In this document: positions 1 to 7,625 of the stretch, piece by piece | Layout of the letters: each line of letters begins with the position of its first letter | Position numbering within the stretch: position 1 is the stretch's first letter | NCBI GenBank assembly: GCA_031422315.1 | Contig: JANOQN010000067.1 | Coordinates: 1 to 13,193, forward strand | Source: JANNYA01 sp031422315 | Lineage (GTDB): Bacteria > Pseudomonadota > Gammaproteobacteria > Xanthomonadales > SZUA-5 | Direction: 5' to 3' | DNA: 13,193 nucleotides | The notes under the pieces: model-generated | The model's database searches: none | What the model saw: the letters and a program-made list of their open reading frames with translations, nothing else | Told to the model about the DNA's origin: nothing | Made by a program: the position numbers and the translations under genes

Positions 1-3000
1 GATTCGATAGCCTAAGGTTCCGGCTTCGGTGGCGGTGTTGAAGCGCACCAGTAAATCGCTGCCGGAATTGCTGACTTCTACTTTGCTTAGGGTTACGGGA
101 ACCGTCGAGTTTTGTGCGCAGATGTAGGCGGGTTTGACGCCCGATACAGTGGTCGCCGGGTCAAGCGTGTCGATCTCAATGCCTGCTGCACCGTTGGCTG
201 CACTACCGCCACCTGCCGTTCCACCTGTTAGTAACTCGATGCCATTACTCGCACCGCTGACTAGCGGAGAGCGAAATACACCGCCACCACCGCCGCCGCC
301 GCCGGTCGCATTTGCAGCTGTGCCCGCTGGGGTATCGCCGCCTTCTATGTTGAAGGTGACGTTTGCGTAGTCGTTGGTACCGGAAATACTGGTTAACAAT
401 ACGATCGTGCCACCGCCACCGCCGCCGTCTCGCGCAATATTGTTTGCAGCAACGCCACCGGAGGCACTGCCCGCAACATTTATAATTCCTGTGCCTAACA
501 CTTGGCGAGCGCGAATCAAAACAATACCACCGCCGTTTCCGGAAAGACTATTGACAGGGCATGGATCCTGAGAGGCTCCCGCGCCGCCACCGCCGCCTAA
601 AAGCAAACGACTGGCATTGTTGTTTGCGGGAAGCGGACCGCCACCGTGCGCACCTAAACCACAACCATCGTTACCGCCTACACCGCCTGCGGCGCGACCA
701 CCGCCGCCGCCGCCGCCCGAAGTTTCGGTTCCTAAGCATCGATGTCCACCACCACCGCCGTTGCCGGGCGCACCGCGGGCGAAATCACCCCCGGTGAAAC
801 CGCCACCGCTGATAGGCGCTGCTGCCGGTGAACCAGCATAGCCCTCGGCTTTTCCAGAGCTGCTTACACCTGTAGTTGCGGCAAAAAGACTGGTAGAAGG
901 TTCATCGGTGCCCGAGTCAGAGCAAATACCGCCACGGAATCCGGCTCCGCTGGCATTAAACCCAGCGCCACCGCTCAAGTTGATGGTTTGTGTGGCTTCG
1001 AGTGCGACTATCCCACCCGTGCTGCCATTCCACGTTGCCGCACCAATTGCGCAAGTTGGGCTAGTGAAAGTCACATTAGTGTGCACTGGCACGCGGATCA
1101 CTTGATACGTTGATTGCTGATTTACCGCTGTTGCATGCGTGTAAGCATTGACAAAGCCATTGTTGGCGCTTGAATTCGTTCCACCGCCGCTAATCTGCAC
1201 AACGTTGGTTTGCCCCGTACAAATACCTGCGCCATTTGGCTGGATGCCTGATTGCGCAATGACATATTCATAAGCGCCCGCAGTGGCGGCTGTTGCGCCA
1301 CCGGGTGCGCCACCCGTTGGGCCGCCGTCACCATAGATATTTGTGTTGGTCGAATTGATCGTCGCACCCTGCATTTGCGCAATCAGCAGCACATTTCCGG
1401 TAGCAATGGGCGTAGTCGATCCGCCTGTGCGAACCGTACCGACCTGCACACAGCGCCCGCCGGCCGCGACGCTTGCCACGCTTGGATAGTAGCTATTTAA
1501 CACACGTTCGCCTGCGGTATCGCAAGCCAACGCACCCGGGTTCAAAGCCCCAGTACCCGTACTGCCCAAATTAGGGCAAATTGCCGCACCCGCCGGAGGC
1601 GTGCCATTGCACGTCGCGGCCGAGGTTTGCGTGATGTTGTTATTCACCGCATCTGAGGCATTTCTGTCAGCCGATCCAGCCGAAGCCAGCACGTCCGCAC
1701 TCGCTGCTTGAGTACCAGTGGTAGTCGTCGAGAACGTGCCTTGAACGGTAATGATCAGCGAACCGGCTGCGGGCACTGAAACAGTTGTACTAATATCACC
1801 CGAGCCTGAGGTTGCCGCTGCGCTCGCACCACCTGTGATTGACGTCACTGCCCAATCGGCCACAGCAAATAGCGGCGCGCCGGCTAAACCCGCTTCATTC
1901 GTACCAATCAAGTCGGCGGTAAATGGGAAGTTCGTGGCGGTTGCGGCTGCTGCCGGATTGGTGATGGTGATCGTGTAACTTACCGATTGGCCTGGGCAGT
2001 AACTGCCCGCTGCACTGCTTGCAATCGCTACGTTGCTGACCGGGATTGCATAGTCCTCAATTTCACCCGAGCCACCAAAACCAAAAGGCGAACAAGCTTC
2101 GGTTTGCACGCGAAAGCGCGAGTACAAATTGTTATTTGCGGGTGCCACTGCTGGCAATGTACCGGTAAAGGCCAAATTAACCGCCTGCAGTGACGCGCCG
2201 GTTGTAACCGTTGCCGTCACAGCTTCGCCCGCGTCGGCAAAGCTGCCATTGTTATTGAAGTCAATATAGCCGCAGACATTTTGCGTCGCACCGGTGTTGT
2301 TGAACACGCTGAGTGCGATCGTGGGTGCCACTCCTAGCCGGATCGCTGGGAAAGTAACGCCATTCTCGTCATTGTCGCCAATGGTGTTGTCGCCATCAGC
2401 GTTGACTGTTTGCTGAGCTTCTGCTTCGTTGTCGTACCCCGTGCTCAAGCTACCGACCGCCGCACCGAGCCGCAAATTCACGCTGAGCAAATTGCTGGGG
2501 CCATTGTCAGAAGAAAGCGTTTGGTAATTGCCAGCACCCGTGCTTGCGCCAGTGTCTGGCAAATCGCCGCGATCTGGCGGAATGAATCCGAAATCCACCG
2601 CGTGCACGCTTTCGCCAACCGCAGAAGGTAAGGTCACGCTTACGCCAACTGAATTTCCGACCGCCGCACCGGGTGGATCGATGATCACGCCGTCAGAATC
2701 GCGCTCTACACTGCCTACGCCCGTTGCACCAGAATTTGTGCCGTTGGTCGTGCGCGATGCGCCATTAATAGAACCTGCGGTGCCAAAGCCGGTCGCGTTG
2801 GTATTGCCTACCATGACAAAAACCTGCTGGCCATACAAATTGGCCGCAGTGAGTTGCACTGTCGCATCGGTTAACGTGGCATCGCTACCCGAATAAAGTG
2901 TCTCGAAGTTGAAATACCAGTTGCCGTTGGCATCAGTGCTAGTTTGCCCGATGATGTTTCCCGCAGCGTCCGTTAACGTGATTGGCACATTGGCAAAACC

Positions 3001-5139
3001 TGGTTCGCCCGCATCTTGAACGCCATCCCCGTCTATATCAGCCCAAACCCGATTACCCAGCTGCAGCGGCGCTTGCCCACAAATCGCCTCTAAATCGCCC
3101 ATGCCTGCAGCTTTACCAAAGGTGCCGTTTGCGTCGCCACCGAACTCTAAAAAGCTTCGGGTACGCTCGCCATAGTTGTAAATGTCGTCGACGCGCCAAT
3201 TGCTGAAGTATGCGGTACCGCCGGATCGAACCGGGCCCTCAGGCGAAGGGTCAAATGCCGCAGTTACATATTCGCCGGTGCCAGGCACAATTACGCCGCC
3301 GCCCAGCGTCACGTCGCTATGCGTACCGTTGTTGACGTCGTTGAAATCGTCGTGCCAGTAGAACTCGATACCTGCTGGCGCTGTTCCCGCGCCGGTGCCG
3401 CCTTGATTGAGCTGCGTGGTTACGTTGGCACCTGCATCAAGCGTAGTACCTGTGACGACGCCATTGGCTTCAACTGTCCAAACGCCCGCATTCGTGCGTG
3501 AGAATCGAATCGTATCGCCCGCTGACACGCCTTCAGTAGTTCCTGCACTGTAGCCAGCGCTAGCATTACCGGTTTGTAATCCTAAGCGATCGGCAATTCC
3601 CAGCGTAGCGTAGCCATACTCATCAAAATTAATATCCGCGACCATAGGCTGTGGGCAAATTTGCTGAGCTGTAAAAGGCGCGGATCCAACGCCGCAACCT
3701 GTGTCAGTCGTCCAAGGGCGCCACTCGGCTGGCGCGGTGGTACACGTCTGTTGACCGCCGCTATTTTGCGATGCACAGCCACGACCATAGTTCAGTGGAA
3801 AATCAACCACTTGAGTAAACGTCGGTGTTGCTAGGGCCGGATTGAACTCAAAGATTACGGCGCGCAAATCTGTGGCCAAACCACCTGCATCCTCAGCCGT
3901 GCAGGTTACACCGACGTAGCCACGGCCATCATGAAAACCCAACGCAAACGGGCGCGCTTGACCATTCGTACATGCGGGCGTTGGCTGCGGGATCGTGAAA
4001 GCGCTGACTTGCGTATTTGTTGGGGTTCCAGATGCTAAAACAGGTATTCGATACATACGCCGATCACGTAAAGCAATCGCATACAGATTGTTATCTGGAC
4101 CGACATCAATATCGCCGAATGCACTCTTGCCTACGTTATCCCAGGCTTGGGTGTCGGTTTCATAGTTGGGCGTGTTGTCATGCGGATCACGATCAACTGC
4201 TGCAGTTGCATCAAAATCGGTGCTGACGGCATCCGGGAAAGAACTGAGGAAACTTGTTGACTCAAAGTCGACGTAAACGCTCGGCACCTGTACGCCAGAG
4301 GTGCCTATGCGATAAATCCGGCCTACACCGACGCCGTTGCTAAAAAACGGCACGTGTCGGCGCGTTAGCGCAGCGGCAAATAGCGTGTTGTTGGTGCGAT
4401 CGTATGCAACGCCCCAAGTAGCGCCAATATCTTCAGCGTCTACGACAATTTGGGATGTTGCACTATTAACACCTTGATTCGTAGTTGCAGTTTGCGAGAT
4501 CGTACCCGATTGGTATCCGAAGCTTAAAAAAGCGCGGGTTGTTGGGTTTTCAGTGGCATCGGTGCCGCGCCAAATATACTTTGGAATGGCTATTTCGGGA
4601 TTCGCTTGGCAAAACTGATCAGCGTATTGCACAGCAAAATTGATATCGCTGGTAGTGCCGGTTGTGACGTTGACAAATTGCACCGCAGAGTTCGATCCAG
4701 CCTGCCCCGCTGGCGGCGTCGCTGAAGATTGAATGCCCGTTCGCAGCACGCCGTTTGCAAGCGTGCTCAATTCGCTAATTTCTACCCGCTGCGCGCTATT
4801 GTCAGGCACGGCAATGGTGTAGAACCGATCCAAGCTCGACACGCAACCGACATTGGGTGCACCGCGCGCCGTGCAAAACGTGAATGTGCCCGCGACCAAG
4901 ACGCCAGAAGCGTTGATTGCGGCAACGGTAAGACCGTCTAAGCCCCGCTCGTAAGTGTCTTGCGCGGTATCCGTTAAATCAGCATCTCGTAGGCCGTTGC
5001 CGTTGGCATCACGAAAAATCCAGCCCTGGATTGTCGCCGCTTGAGCGACGCTCGCTAGACTTAGTGCGGTTATACACAAGGCTCGAGTCATCAGGGACTT
5101 TTTTGGTTTAACTAAAAAACCAATCATCGTATCTCGCAT
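1..5139 (-). CDS. Giant secreted multidomain surface protein (SdrD_B, GEVED, glycine-rich), 3' end beyond window
   Basis: I read this frame codon by codon from the ATG at 5139 to position 1 and found no stop, so at least 1713 residues are encoded and the C terminus lies outside the window. Residues 1-34 form a Sec signal peptide (KPKKS n-region, hydrophobic LCITALSLASV, cleavage after AQA); ATG 5091 (Met17) is an in-frame alternative start. Two SdrD/Cna-B-like modules carry calcium-loop motifs: DANGNGLRD at 44-52 and DIDGDGVQDAGE at 701-712. Residues about 190-680 look propeller-like. A GEVED domain spans about 858-1033, with YIDFNNNGSF at 958-967 and GEIEDY at 1025-1030. Residues about 1034-1175 resemble a DUF11-type beta-sandwich. 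About 1375-1665 is glycine-rich with runs of up to eight Gly. The last visible residues (FNTATEAGTLGYRI) resemble a beta-sandwich common near the C termini of large secreted proteins. Likely cell-surface or extracellular; the exact function (adhesin or matrix protein) is inference. Confidence 0.9.
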   Translation of the reverse strand, partial: MRDTMIGFLVKPKKSLMTRALCITALSLASVAQAATIQGWIFRDANGNGLRDADLTDTAQDTYERGLDGLTVAAINASGVLVAGTFTFCTARGAPNVGCVSSLDRFYTIAVPDNSAQRVEISELSTLANGVLRTGIQSSATPPAGQAGSNSAVQFVNVTTGTTSDINFAVQYADQFCQANPEIAIPKYIWRGTDATENPTTRAFLSFGYQSGTISQTATTNQGVNSATSQIVVDAEDIGATWGVAYDRTNNTLFAAALTRRHVPFFSNGVGVGRIYRIGTSGVQVPSVYVDFESTSFLSSFPDAVSTDFDATAAVDRDPHDNTPNYETDTQAWDNVGKSAFGDIDVGPDNNLYAIALRDRRMYRIPVLASGTPTNTQVSAFTIPQPTPACTNGQARPFALGFHDGRGYVGVTCTAEDAGGLATDLRAVIFEFNPALATPTFTQVVDFPLNYGRGCASQNSGGQQTCTTAPAEWRPWTTDTGCGVGSAPFTAQQICPQPMVADINFDEYGYATLGIADRLGLQTGNASAGYSAGTTEGVSAGDTIRFSRTNAGVWTVEANGVVTGTTLDAGANVTTQLNQGGTGAGTAPAGIEFYWHDDFNDVNNGTHSDVTLGGGVIVPGTGEYVTAAFDPSPEGPVRSGGTAYFSNWRVDDIYNYGERTRSFLEFGGDANGTFGKAAGMGDLEAICGQAPLQLGNRVWADIDGDGVQDAGEPGFANVPITLTDAAGNIIGQTSTDANGNWYFNFETLYSGSDATLTDATVQLTAANLYGQQVFVMVGNTNATGFGTAGSINGASRTTNGTNSGATGVGSVERDSDGVIIDPPGAAVGNSVGVSVTLPSAVGESVHAVDFGFIPPDRGDLPDTGASTGAGNYQTLSSDNGPSNLLSVNLRLGAAVGSLSTGYDNEAEAQQTVNADGDNTIGDNDENGVTFPAIRLGVAPTIALSVFNNTGATQNVCGYIDFNNNGSFADAGEAVTATVTTGASLQAVNLAFTGTLPAVAPANNNLYSRFRVQTEACSPFGFGGSGEIEDYAIPVSNVAIASSAAGSYCPGQSVSYTITITNPAAAATATNFPFTADLIGTNEAGLAGAPLFAVADWAVTSITGGASAAATSGSGDISTTVSVPAAGSLIITVQGTFSTTTTGTQAASADVLASAGSADRNASDAVNNNITQTSAATCNGTPPAGAAICPNLGSTGTGALNPGALACDTAGERVLNSYYPSVASVAAGGRCVQVGTVRTGGSTTPIATGNVLLIAQMQGATINSTNTNIYGDGGPTGGAPGGATAATAGAYEYVIAQSGIQPNGAGICTGQTNVVQISGGGTNSSANNGFVNAYTHATAVNQQSTYQVIRVPVHTNVTFTSPTCAIGAATWNGSTGGIVALEATQTINLSGGAGFNASGAGFRGGICSDSGTDEPSTSLFAATTGVSSSGKAEGYAGSPAAAPISGGGFTGGDFARGAPGNGGGGGHRCLGTETSGGGGGGGRAAGGVGGNDGCGLGAHGGGPLPANNNASRLLLGGGGGAGASQDPCPVNSLSGNGGGIVLIRARQVLGTGIINVAGSASGGVAANNIARDGGGGGGTIVLLTSISGTNDYANVTFNIEGGDTPAGTAANATGGGGGGGGVFRSPLVSGASNGIELLTGGTAGGGSAANGAAGIEIDTLDPATTVSGVKPAYICAQNSTVPVTLSKVEVSNSGSDLLVRFNTATEAGTLGYRI

Positions 5140-5471
5140 TTGAGGACCCCATCACAAAAATAGTGAGCCGAAATATAGTGCTTTTGTTGATAAGAACGAA
5201 TCGCATCTGGCTAAAAGTCGCGCTTATTTGCAGCTTTGTCGCGATTTTTTACATTCACCGCTTGAATTGAAAAAATAACGTGTAGATCAATGCACGCTTT
5301 TAAGCACTAGCTGCCCAATTTCGTCACTTGAAGCACTTAGGCTTACCGCGTTGACTGAACCTTGATTCAGCCATGCGACACTGCCGATTAGACTTTGACG
5401 GGAAACGCTGCGAGTTAAGCAATTCAGCCAGCCTCAGCTAATCTCGCAGATTCCTTGTGCCTGAGCCGCCT
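5140..5471. promoter_or_regulatory. Divergent AT-rich intergenic region between the giant gene and lolC
   Basis: No gene is seen in these 332 bases. They separate two divergent genes, so both promoters should lie here. The half next to the giant gene (about 5140-5300) is clearly AT-richer than the coding DNA. On the minus strand a TATATT-like -10 candidate sits near 5170, but no good -35 is spaced correctly. On the plus strand TTGACT (5351-5356) and TTGATT (5362-5367) are -35-like but lack convincing -10 partners. CGTG (5279-5282) and CACG (5293-5296) form a small dyad with a 10-base spacer that could be an operator. Exact promoters cannot be assigned by eye. Confidence 0.5.
5408..5449 (+). 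promoter_or_regulatory. Inverted repeat in the lolC leader
   Basis: CTGCGAG (5408-5414) is an exact reverse complement of CTCGCAG (5443-5449). TTA (5415-5417) and TAA (5439-5441) extend the stem to 10 bp with one bulged T at 5442. The loop is 21 bases. It ends 22 bases before the lolC ATG, so in the mRNA it could affect initiation, or it could be a protein-binding dyad in DNA. Its role is unproven. Confidence 0.35.
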
Positions 5472-6716
5472 ATGAATTTTCCCTTTTCGTTTTTTGTAGG
5501 CCTGCGCTATACGCGCGCGCGCAAGCGCAGCGGCTTTGTCAGCTTTATCGCACTGGTGTCGATGGCCGGAATTGCGCTAGGTGTGGCGACCATCATCATC
5601 GTGCTGTCCGTCATGAATGGCTTTCAGACCGAAATGAAATCGCGCGTGCTTTCAATGGTGTCGCACGCGGTGATAAACGGTTACGACGGCACGTTGGAAG
5701 ATTGGCCGGCCGTGCGCGCCAAAGCTAAACAAATGCCGGAAGTGATCGGCTCAGCGCCCTACATTGAAGCCGAAGCTTTGCTACAAGGCAGCGAAACCAG
5801 CGGCGCGTTTGTGCGCGGGGTTGATCCAAAGCTAGAACCTGAAGTATCGGAAGTCAGCAAGAAGCTGGTCGAAGGCACGCTGCTAGACTTGCAAGCCGGG
5901 CAGTTCAATATCGTGCTCGGGCGCGATTTGGCCTACAAATTGGGTGTATCGGTGGGCGATAAAGTCACGCTATTTGTGCCGCGTATTAATGTGTCACCGG
6001 CGGGTGCCATGCCCACTAGCAAACGCTTCACCGTGACCGGCATTTTTTCAGTTGGCATGTTCGAATACGATAGCGCGCTGGCCTTAGTGCATATCCAAGA
6101 TGCGCAAAAGCTCTATCGCATGGGCGTAGGCGTTACGGGCGTGCAGCTCAAGCTGGCCGATATGGATCAGGCGCTCGGGGTTGCGCGCCGGTTGGCGGTG
6201 GATTTGGGCGGCGGTTTTACTATTAGCGATTGGACGCGCAGACACGGCAATTTGTTTAAAGCCGTGCGCACTGAAAAAGTGATGATGTTCCTTATTTTAT
6301 GCCTGATTTTAACGGTCGCGGCGTTTAATTTGATCTCGACCCTGGTCGTGACGGTATCGCAAAAGCGCGCTGATATTGCGATTTTGCGAACGATAGGCGC
6401 AACGCCTGCCACTATCATGCGTATTTTTATGGTGCAAGGCAGCTTGATCGGCCTGATAGGCACGCTCAGCGGCCTGGCGATGGGGCTTTTGGTCGCGCTG
6501 AATTTGCAAAAAATCGTGCCGCTCATCGAACGCGGCCTAGGCTTTGAAGCCATGCCAGCCGATGTGTACTACATCAGCGATTTGCCTTCACAAGTGATCT
6601 GGGCCGACGTAGGTTTGGTGGCGGCCGTTAGCTTCGCATTTTCACTGCTTGCCACGATTTATCCGGCGTGGCGTGCATCTAGAACCCAACCGGCCGAGGC
6701 GCTTCGCTATGAATAA
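5472..6716 (+). CDS. lolC: Lipoprotein-releasing ABC transporter permease, LolC/LolF type
   Basis: Inner-membrane permease of the Lol system, which pulls outer-membrane lipoproteins out of the inner membrane and passes them to the periplasmic chaperone LolA. The 414-residue length fits the family. The N terminus FFVGLRYTRARKR...FVSFI is the usual Lol permease opening. TM1 is at about 22-48, a large periplasmic domain follows (about 50-265), and TM2-4 lie near 270-296, 318-345 and 375-400. Residues about 168-185 (VPRINVSPAGAMPTSKRF) match the place and Pro/Ser-rich character of the LolA-binding 'hook' of LolC and LolF, which LolE lacks. I chose ATG 5472 because family members begin M-x-F near this point; an in-frame GTG at 5457 would add five residues and has no better ribosome site. 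The stop overlaps lolD by 8 bases, implying coupled translation. No second permease is present here, so it may work as a LolF homodimer or pair with a LolE encoded elsewhere. Confidence 0.93.
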   Translation: MNFPFSFFVGLRYTRARKRSGFVSFIALVSMAGIALGVATIIIVLSVMNGFQTEMKSRVLSMVSHAVINGYDGTLEDWPAVRAKAKQMPEVIGSAPYIEAEALLQGSETSGAFVRGVDPKLEPEVSEVSKKLVEGTLLDLQAGQFNIVLGRDLAYKLGVSVGDKVTLFVPRINVSPAGAMPTSKRFTVTGIFSVGMFEYDSALALVHIQDAQKLYRMGVGVTGVQLKLADMDQALGVARRLAVDLGGGFTISDWTRRHGNLFKAVRTEKVMMFLILCLILTVAAFNLISTLVVTVSQKRADIAILRTIGATPATIMRIFMVQGSLIGLIGTLSGLAMGLLVALNLQKIVPLIERGLGFEAMPADVYYISDLPSQVIWADVGLVAAVSFAFSLLATIYPAWRASRTQPAEALRYE

Positions 6717-7416
6717 TCCTTCCAGCTCATTAATCATTGAAGCCAACAATATCCGCCACAGCTACACCGATGGCAAGCTGCAAACGGATGTACTGAAAGA
6801 CGTTAACTTAAGCGTCGCCAGCGGTGAGCGCATTGGCATTATTGGCGCGTCAGGTTCGGGCAAAAGCACGCTGCTGCATATGCTGGGCGGCTTAGATACT
6901 CCGAGCGCGGGTTACGTCAAACTGGCCGGTCAACCGTTTAACTCGCTCAGCCACGCGGCGCGCGGGCATTTGCGTAATCGCTCGCTCGGATTTATCTATC
7001 AGTTCCATCATTTATTGCCCGAATTTACCGCGGTTGAGAACGTCGCAATGCCGCTACTGATACGCGGCGATTCTAGAAAATCAGCCAATACCGAAGCCAC
7101 TGCTTTATTAGAGCGCGTAGGCTTAGGGCACCGATTAACGCATCGGCCAGGTGAATTATCAGGCGGCGAACGCCAAAGAGCGGCGGTTGCTAGGGCACTG
7201 GTCACCAAACCGCTCGCACTGCTGGCGGACGAGCCCACCGGTAATTTAGACGAAGCTACCGCTGAGGCGGTATTTCAGCTAATGTTAGAACTCAATCAAG
7301 AGCTTAAAACGGCGCTGATTATTGTCACGCATGACATGAAATTAGCGCGGCGATTACCTAGGGTTTATGAGCTTTCGCAGGGTAGTTTGCTTGATTGGAA
7401 CGCCAAATCCGGTTAG
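6709..7416 (+). CDS. lolD: Lipoprotein-releasing ABC transporter ATP-binding protein LolD
   Basis: Cytoplasmic ATPase that powers the Lol permease. It is 235 residues long, close to the usual LolD length of about 233. Walker A GASGSGKST is at 46-54, the Q-loop Gln at 98, the ABC signature LSGGERQR at 150-157, Walker B LALLADE at 169-175, the D-loop NLD at 179-181 and the switch His in VTHD at 206-209. The stretch FIYQFHHLLPEFTAVENV just after the Q-loop is characteristic of LolD within the MacB/LolD/FtsE group. The start at 6709 sits inside the end of the permease gene (ATGAATAA, 8-base overlap), so the two genes form a translationally coupled operon. An upstream in-frame start at 6649 would add 20 residues translated from permease codons and is unlikely. 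All catalytic residues are intact. Confidence 0.96.
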   Translation: MNNPSSSLIIEANNIRHSYTDGKLQTDVLKDVNLSVASGERIGIIGASGSGKSTLLHMLGGLDTPSAGYVKLAGQPFNSLSHAARGHLRNRSLGFIYQFHHLLPEFTAVENVAMPLLIRGDSRKSANTEATALLERVGLGHRLTHRPGELSGGERQRAAVARALVTKPLALLADEPTGNLDEATAEAVFQLMLELNQELKTALIIVTHDMKLARRLPRVYELSQGSLLDWNAKSG

Positions 7417-7625
7417 TTGTCTCTATTTGCTTTTAAGTTGATTGAGCATCCGATAACTCAACTCGCTGCAAAGCCCGCAGGCCAGCACTACCGTGGCCGG
7501 CGCAATTGCGTAACGTGGTTCTAGCGCAGACCAAGCCGAGCCTCCAGGCTTTCTAAGGCGTTGTCAAACTTGCTATGCCCAAACTTTGCTAGCATCCCGC
7601 CACCTAACTCAATTAAGAATCTTTT
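7417..7625. other. Intergenic spacer downstream of lolD
   Basis: These 209 bases hold no gene I can support. AGCC-TCCA-GGCT at about 7536-7547, followed by TTTCT, is a short terminator-like hairpin, and TTGAG...CTCAA near 7440-7460 is another weak stem. TTGTCA at 7561-7566 could be the -35 of a promoter for the next gene, but no -10 is convincingly spaced. Whether the next gene is in the lol transcript cannot be decided. Confidence 0.35.

Noticed and set aside
134..841. Plus-strand proline-rich open frames opposite the glycine-rich region
   Set aside because: They are mirror images of GGC/GGT glycine codons on the minus strand, lack ribosome sites, and overlap a continuous 1713-codon frame with clear domains.
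1122..4941. Numerous other short open frames on both strands inside the giant gene
   Set aside because: All are short, carry no family character, and lie within the one long coding frame.
5457..5471. GTG start five codons upstream for the Lol permease
   Set aside because: It has no better ribosome site, and family members begin at the Met-x-Phe corresponding to 5472. It cannot be fully excluded.
6649..6708. N-terminal extension of LolD by 20 residues
   Set aside because: The extra residues are translated from permease codons and LolD homologues begin near the ATG at 6709.
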